Shown here piece by piece: positions 8,061-12,009 of a stretch of DNA of 12,009 bases. The stretch lies in assembly GCA_022710245.1 (NCBI GenBank), contig JAKLHH010000106.1, positions 1 to 12,009 on the forward strand, in the 5' to 3' direction. This stretch comes from Myxococcota bacterium. Lineage in GTDB: Bacteria; Myxococcota; Polyangia; GCA-2747355; JAKLHH01. Positions within the stretch are counted from its first letter, which is position 1. Each line of letters begins with the position of its first letter. The translations under genes were made by a program, and so were the position numbers. The notes beneath the pieces were generated by a model. That model saw only the letters and a program-made list of their open reading frames with translations, searched no databases and was not told the DNA's origin.

Positions 8061-8100
8061 AATCAGGGCGGCGGCCAGACCGCGCCCGGAGGCCGCGAAC

Positions 8101-9582
8101 ATGACGTTCCTCAACCGGCTCGCTCCGCTCGTCTGCCTGAGCCTGCTCGTCGCGCAGCCGGCCGAGGCGGCGAAGCGCAAGGTGGTGGTGCTGACCTTTG
8201 CCGGCGCCGGCGGTGCGGCTGCGCGCTCCGGGGTGCTGCAAGGGCTCGGCAAGAAGGTGATCCAGGTCCGCCCCGGCGCGTACGAGGACGCCGCGGACGA
8301 GCTCAGCGTGGACGGCAGCACCGCCGAGGGCATGGTGGCGATCTGCACCAAGCTGAAGTGCGACGCCGTGGTCAAGGGCGTGGTGAAGAAGAAGGGGCGC
8401 AAGATCACGCTGACGGTGACCGTCCACGACGGCGGCACCGGCGACGTGCTCGGGCGCCGCGCCGCCACCGTCCGGGGCAACCGCAAGCTCGCCGCCGCCG
8501 GAGTCGCCATCGGCGGCGCCTGCGTGACCATCGCCGCCGACGGCCACTTCGCGCGCGGCAAGCCGAAGGTCAAGCCGCCGCCGCCGGAGCCGAAGCCCGT
8601 GGTGCGCCGCCCGCCGCCGGAGCCTGTCCCCGAGTACAAGCCAGAGCCGCCGCCGAAGCCGCGCGCGAAGCCGAAGAAGGTCGCCGCGCGCAGCAAGGGG
8701 CACCACGAGGGCGACGAGGGCGACGAGCACGTGAGCAGCGGTGACGACGACGAGGAGGGCGTGCGGAAGAGCGCCTACGGCTCGGGCCGCGACCTGGCCG
8801 GCCTCTTCGATGTCTCCATCGCGGTCGGGCTCTCGTCGCGCCGCGCCGCGATCGACCTGGTCACGCCGAGCGGCTCCACGCCGCCGTCCAGCTACGACGG
8901 GGGCATGTACCCCGAGTTCACGCTGCGCGCTGGCTTCTTCCCGCTCACGCTGGCCACCAAGGGCTTCATGCGCGGGCTCGGCCTCACCATCGGCTACACG
9001 CGCCACCTCACCATCAGCACGAAGGTGAAGGCGGCGGGCGGCGCCGAGACGCCGGTCGACACCACCTCCCAGGAGCTCCTCCTCGACCTGCGCCTGCGCT
9101 GGGTGATCCTGAAGAGCCAGTCGAGCCCGGTGGTGGATGTCTTCGCGGGCTTCGGCCTGCGCGACTTCTCGCTCGCCACCAACCAGACCGTGATGACGAG
9201 CCTCAACTACCAGTTCATGCACCTCGGTCTCGAGGGTGGCGTCCCCTTCGGCACGCCGCTGGTGGGCGCGTTCGTCGGGTTCGACGTGCGACCGCTCTTC
9301 AAGGTGGGCGAGGAGGCGACCAACCACCTCGGCAACAAGACCTCGGGGCTGGGCTTCTCGATCCGCGGCGGTCTGCAGGGACGCCACCCGGGCACGGGGA
9401 TCTTCTACTTCCTCAGCGTCGAGTACCTGCGCTTCAACCTCGGGTTCGCGGGGCTCACCGCGAGCGGCGTGGATCCCAGCCAGCCGCCGCCGGACGGCCG
9501 CAAGGAGCTCGACCGCGCGGACCCCACCACCGGGACGGACCGCTACGTCAGGTTCTGGGCCGGCGCGGGGTTCATGTACTAG
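8101..9582 (+). CDS. Outer-membrane beta-barrel protein with N-terminal periplasmic domain and charged linker
   Basis: This 493-residue protein has a Sec signal peptide (residues 1-23, cleavage after AEA). A compact domain at about 25-150 (KVVVLTFAGAGGAAARSGVL, then CDAVVKGVVKKKGRKITLTV and GGTGDVLGRRAATVRG) resembles FlgO- or CsgG-like folds common in myxobacterial secreted proteins. A Pro/Lys linker (about 155-197) and a His/acidic patch (HHEGDEGDEH, then DDDEEG) follow. The last 260 residues alternate hydrophobic strands with turns (FDVSIAVGLSS, PEFTLRAGFFPL, LLLDLRLRWVIL, VVDVFAGFGL, FSIRGGLQG, YVRFWAGAGFMY) and end in an aromatic residue, as barrel proteins do. GGAGG at 8088-8092 lies 8 nt before the ATG. 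A role as pore, adhesin or peptidoglycan-linked barrel cannot be decided. Confidence 0.8.
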   Translation: MTFLNRLAPLVCLSLLVAQPAEAAKRKVVVLTFAGAGGAAARSGVLQGLGKKVIQVRPGAYEDAADELSVDGSTAEGMVAICTKLKCDAVVKGVVKKKGRKITLTVTVHDGGTGDVLGRRAATVRGNRKLAAAGVAIGGACVTIAADGHFARGKPKVKPPPPEPKPVVRRPPPEPVPEYKPEPPPKPRAKPKKVAARSKGHHEGDEGDEHVSSGDDDEEGVRKSAYGSGRDLAGLFDVSIAVGLSSRRAAIDLVTPSGSTPPSSYDGGMYPEFTLRAGFFPLTLATKGFMRGLGLTIGYTRHLTISTKVKAAGGAETPVDTTSQELLLDLRLRWVILKSQSSPVVDVFAGFGLRDFSLATNQTVMTSLNYQFMHLGLEGGVPFGTPLVGAFVGFDVRPLFKVGEEATNHLGNKTSGLGFSIRGGLQGRHPGTGIFYFLSVEYLRFNLGFAGLTASGVDPSQPPPDGRKELDRADPTTGTDRYVRFWAGAGFMY

Positions 9583-9593
9583 CAGCCCGGGCC

Positions 9594-9613
9594 GGGGGCC
9601 ACGCTCTGCCCCC
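9594..9613 (+). terminator. GC hairpin downstream of the barrel gene
   Basis: GGGGGC (9594-9599) and GCCCCC (9608-9613) pair across an 8-nt loop, 11 nt after the stop. Only TT follows, so it is at best a weak intrinsic terminator. Confidence 0.4.
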
Positions 9614-9698
9614 TTGGTCGCGGCTCCTGCCTCCGCACACCTGCTGGACACGCACCTGCAGTAGCAACACGGGCTAAAGCCTGAAGGAGAATCCTCCG

Positions 9699-9746
9699 AT
9701 GTCCTCTGGTGGAGACCTGTCGAGCGAAGAGAAGGGAGGATCCTGA
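9699..9746 (+). CDS. Possible 15-residue leader peptide before the HEAT-repeat lipoprotein
   Basis: An ATG preceded by AGGAG (9685-9689) opens a 15-codon frame, MSSGGDLSSEEKGGS. Its TGA shares one base with the ATG of the next gene (TGATG), the classic reinitiation geometry. The ribosome site also lies in a small hairpin (GGAG-AATC-CTCC, 9686-9697). It has no recognisable protein feature and may be chance. Confidence 0.25.
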   Translation: MSSGGDLSSEEKGGS

Positions 9747-11473
9747 TGAACCGGATCTGCTCTCGCCAGCCGCTGGCAGCCGCCCTCGTGGCGACCGCCC
9801 TCGTCATGATGACCGGCTGCGGCACGACCGCCCAGAAGCAGGAGACCTCGTCGACCAAGGGCGTCGTGACCATGGCCCCGTACGTCGGCGGCGCCCCCGC
9901 CAGCCAGCGCGAGTACCTGCTCGCCATCCACCGCCGCCTCGATGAGCTCTGGACCCGTGGCGTGCTGGCCATGTGCGACGCGATGCTCCCGCCCGGCCAC
10001 CCCGCCAACCGGCGCGGGCTGATGACCGAGATCGAGGTCAAGCTCGACTGGCTGGGCCAGCCGAACGGCCTGCGCATCGCGCGGCCCTCGGGCTACGCCC
10101 CCTTCGACCAGTCGGCGCTGCGGGTGATGACCGACCTCCACCTGCTCCCGGTGCTGCCGAAGGGGGTCGAGGGGCGCGCGACGCTCCGCTGGCGCTTCCA
10201 CCGCGACGAGCGCTCCTGCGATCCGCGCCACGCGCGCCTCGAGGTGCGGCCGCTCTCCGAGGAGGAGGCGCTGGAGCGCGCCCTGGCCCGCGGCGAGCTG
10301 GGCCGCGCCGCCGAGCTCCTCGCCCGCAGCCAGGGCAAGCCGAGCCTGATCGCGATCGTCGCCGACGCCGGTCTCTCCTCGCGCGATCCCGCGGTCTGCC
10401 GCGCAGCGCTGCGCCTCGCGCCGTCGAGCCGCGCCGAGGCGATCCTCGGCAGCACCCGGAGCCGTCCGCTCTGGCCCGAGGCGATCGGCGTGCTCCTCGC
10501 CCGCAAGGAGGCCGCCGCGCTGACGCGGGTGGCCGAGGCCGCAGGGCCGCGCGCGGAGGCCGCCCGCCTGGTGCCCCTCCTCGACGCGCTGCGAGAGCTG
10601 GAGGGCGCGCTCCCGGAGAAGCTCGCCGCCGAGCTCCTCGCCCGCCCGGAGCGGGAGCTCGTGCTCGCGGCCGCCGCGCTGGCGAGGAGCGCGGCAGCGC
10701 TGGCCCCCGCGCTCACCCGCTGGGCGGCCGATCCCCTCGCCGCTGGACCCCTGGCGGTGCGCCGCGCGCACCTGACCGGCGAGGGGCTGGAGGCCGTGCG
10801 CCACGCGCTGGCCGGCGCCGGCGCGCTGCCCACGCTGCAGGCGCTCGCTCGCTCGCGCGTCAAGGCGCTCGACGCCGACGTCGAGACGCTGGCGCGGTCC
10901 GCGAAGACCCCTGCGGCCGCGAGGGCGCAAGCGGTGGCGCTGGTCGGAGCCCTGAAGCTCTCGATCATCCCCCTCTACGTCGCGCTCCGCGACGGCGGGC
11001 CCGAGGTGCAGATCGCCGCCGCGCGCGCCCTGGGCGCCGCCCGCGCGAACAAGCTCGCTGTCTCGCACCGCCTCGCCGACCTCGCGTTCAAGGCGAGCGG
11101 CGCGGTGGCGGCCGAGGCCCTCGCCGCGCTGGCCCGGGTCGGCGACGAGCGCTTCCGCCCCGACACCGTGCGCCGCATGCGCCGGCTCTCCGCCCGCGAG
11201 CAGGCGGTGGTGGTGAGCGCGCTCTGGGGCTTCGGCCCCGTCGCCGTGCCGCTCCTCGTCAAGCTGCTCCAGCACGAGTCGGCCGCCGTGCGTGCCGCCG
11301 CCGCCGCGAGCCTGGCCCGCGTCCCCGGCGAGGCGGCGCAGCAGGCGCTCGCGTCGGTGCGCCCCGCCTCGTCCCCCCGGCAGCGCCCCGCCGCGACTCC
11401 CCTCGAGCAGCTCCTCGAGCGGGCGGCCTCGCTCTCCGCGCTCGCCAAGCAGCCGCGTCCGGCCCAGAGCTGA
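9746..11473 (+). CDS. Lipoprotein with TonB/TolA C-terminal-like domain and HEAT-like repeats
   Basis: This 575-residue protein starts with a lipoprotein signal (ALVATALVMMTGC, Cys25). Residues about 50-160 look like a TonB/TolA C-terminal domain. The clues are a helix REYLLAIHRRLDELW, EIEVKLDWLGQPNGLRIARPSG, FDQSALRVMTD, and a closing strand VEGRATLRWRFHRDERSC. Residues about 170-545 are nearly all amphipathic Ala/Leu/Arg helices in pairs. The clearest HEAT-like units are PLYVALRDGGPEVQIAAARAL and VPLLVKLLQHESAAVRAAAAAS near the C-terminus. AGGGAGGA ends 5 nt before the ATG. A periplasmic scaffold tethered to a membrane and contacting a TolB-like or barrel partner would fit, perhaps the barrel gene upstream, but this is inference. 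The last codons and stop belong to a tandem repeat. Confidence 0.8.
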   Translation: MNRICSRQPLAAALVATALVMMTGCGTTAQKQETSSTKGVVTMAPYVGGAPASQREYLLAIHRRLDELWTRGVLAMCDAMLPPGHPANRRGLMTEIEVKLDWLGQPNGLRIARPSGYAPFDQSALRVMTDLHLLPVLPKGVEGRATLRWRFHRDERSCDPRHARLEVRPLSEEEALERALARGELGRAAELLARSQGKPSLIAIVADAGLSSRDPAVCRAALRLAPSSRAEAILGSTRSRPLWPEAIGVLLARKEAAALTRVAEAAGPRAEAARLVPLLDALRELEGALPEKLAAELLARPERELVLAAAALARSAAALAPALTRWAADPLAAGPLAVRRAHLTGEGLEAVRHALAGAGALPTLQALARSRVKALDADVETLARSAKTPAAARAQAVALVGALKLSIIPLYVALRDGGPEVQIAAARALGAARANKLAVSHRLADLAFKASGAVAAEALAALARVGDERFRPDTVRRMRRLSAREQAVVVSALWGFGPVAVPLLVKLLQHESAAVRAAAAASLARVPGEAAQQALASVRPASSPRQRPAATPLEQLLERAASLSALAKQPRPAQS

Positions 11474-11538
11474 CGGGCGGCCCGCGTCCGGCCAGAGCTG
11501 ACGGGCGGCCCGCGCCCGGCCCAGAGCTGAGCGCGGCC
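11453..11538 (+). repeat. Three-copy 28-29 bp tandem repeat at the 3' end of the HEAT gene
   Basis: Units start at 11453 (29 bp), 11482 (28 bp, one C missing) and 11510 (29 bp, more diverged at its end). Each contains CCGCG(T/C)CCGG and AGAGCTGA. The first copy encodes the C-terminus (RPAQS) and the TGA of the upstream gene; copies 2 and 3 are noncoding. Unit 1 can fold as GCCGC-GTC/GAC-GG-GCGGC with a 2-nt bulge, and CGGGCGGCCCG palindromes occur at 11474 and 11502. It may act as a terminator or mRNA-end hairpin series, or be a recent slippage duplication. Confidence 0.85.
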
Positions 11539-11645
11539 GCCCCGACGCGGCCAGCGCAGCGTCTCCCGGAGCGCCCGAACATTACCTCTCCTCGCGCGTA
11601 CTAGGTGGTACTCTCGGGGCATCCCAGCCTGAGCAAGGAGCTTCC

Positions 11646-12009
11646 ATGTCTCGCTCGTCTCGAGCTGACGTGCTGCTCGTCGGCCTGATCGTCGCCGCCC
11701 AGTGCGCCCACCAGCCCACCCCGGTCGTGGACCCGCTGCCGCCGCTCGCCGTCGACCCCTTCGCCGGGCTCGACAGCCTCGGCGTGGACGAGACGCAGGC
11801 CTTCACCTTCCGCCAGGGGCCCAAGCCGCCGCCGGACGTCTCGGAGAAGGTGCAGCTCCCCTTCCCGCCCCCGGCGGCGCCCGGCAAGCTGCAGCGCCCC
11901 GCCGCGCCCGAGCTGAAGGTCCTGCGCACGCAGCCAACGGGCGAGGGCGGCCTGATCGGCGCGGTCACCGCCACCTTCAACCAGCCGATGGTGCCGGTCG
12001 CCGCCCTCG
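11646..12009 (+). CDS. Lipoprotein resembling bacterial alpha-2-macroglobulin, N-terminal 121 residues (cut by window edge)
   Basis: The ATG at 11646 has AAGGAG (11635-11640) 5 nt upstream. The N-terminus has a signal-like stretch VLLVGLIVAAQC with Cys at residue 20; AQC is a plausible but imperfect lipobox. A Pro-rich spacer (about 20-90, e.g. FPPPAAPGKLQRPAAPE) leads to LKVLRTQPTGEG and VTATFNQPMVPVAAL. That last phrase resembles the first Ig-like strand region ('VTFSQPMVPL') of bacterial alpha-2-macroglobulin family proteins, which trap proteases in the periplasm or at the surface. The thioester and bait regions lie beyond the window, so the family call rests on a short match; another Ig-like-domain lipoprotein is possible. 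The reading frame is open to the last base. Confidence 0.6.
   Translation, partial: MSRSSRADVLLVGLIVAAQCAHQPTPVVDPLPPLAVDPFAGLDSLGVDETQAFTFRQGPKPPPDVSEKVQLPFPPPAAPGKLQRPAAPELKVLRTQPTGEGGLIGAVTATFNQPMVPVAAL

Noticed and set aside
7422..8696. N-terminal extension of the anti-sigma frame up to 8696.
   Set aside because: It would run through the sigma gene and antisense to the barrel gene; the ATG at 7421 with its 4-nt overlap is the natural start.
7975..10077. A 700-codon minus-strand frame opposite the barrel gene.
   Set aside because: Composition is His/Arg/Ala-rich with no motif, and it covers a gene with a signal peptide, a good ribosome site and a barrel pattern on the other strand.
9674..11275. 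A 533-codon minus-strand frame opposite the HEAT lipoprotein, and a 543-codon plus-strand frame at 9973-11604.
   Set aside because: Both are shadows of the same GC-rich coding region. The frame at 9746 alone has a ribosome site, a lipoprotein signal and recognisable domains.
11453..11538. A CRISPR array.
   Set aside because: The repeats are directly adjacent with no unique spacers between them, and there are no cas genes.

Overview
The window is very GC-rich, with strongly GC-biased third codon positions. It carries multihaem and molybdopterin-type respiratory proteins, many predicted lipoproteins, beta-propeller and HEAT-type surface proteins and an ECF sigma/anti-sigma pair. That mix suggests a Myxococcota (myxobacterial or broader 'Deltaproteobacteria'-type) chromosome. 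The assignment is inferred from gene content and style; no phylogenetic marker is present. No rRNA, tRNA, CRISPR array, insertion sequence or phage gene was seen.

Layout. (1) 1-1043, minus: the start of an alternative complex III operon, with the pentahaem cytochrome gene actA complete and actB cut by the window edge. (2) 1357-3135, plus: a thiamine-diphosphate enzyme of the pyruvate oxidase/acetolactate synthase superfamily, divergent from actA. (3) 3155-4375, minus: a secreted lipoprotein with propeller-like repeats, convergent with the ThDP enzyme; both stop codons lie in the arms of one inverted repeat. (4) 4460-5776, minus: myo-inositol-1-phosphate synthase, with a promoter and a cluster of GCAAGC half-sites upstream and a strong hairpin downstream. 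(5) 7960-5959, minus: a tightly overlapping three-gene unit of divergent ECF sigma factor, zinc-finger membrane anti-sigma factor and WD40-like lipoprotein. (6) 8101-12009, plus: three envelope genes. These are a periplasmic-domain plus beta-barrel outer-membrane protein, a lipoprotein joining a TonB/TolA-C-like domain to a HEAT-like solenoid, and the start of a lipoprotein resembling bacterial alpha-2-macroglobulins.

How the genes may work together. ActA/ActB belong to a quinol:electron-acceptor oxidoreductase. The divergent ThDP enzyme resembles quinone-reducing pyruvate oxidases, so the two could load and drain the same quinone pool (inference). The right half looks like a cell-envelope region: the sigma/anti-sigma unit faces an outer-membrane protein gene across a 140-bp intergenic region, followed by two more lipoproteins. 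The regulon itself cannot be read from the sequence.

The least familiar items are the TonB-C/HEAT lipoprotein, the N-terminal-domain/linker/barrel protein, the sigma factor with altered region 2 residues, the half-site array upstream of ino1, and a three-copy 28-29 bp tandem repeat whose first copy carries a stop codon. I found no clear evidence of an entirely new defence or mobile system.
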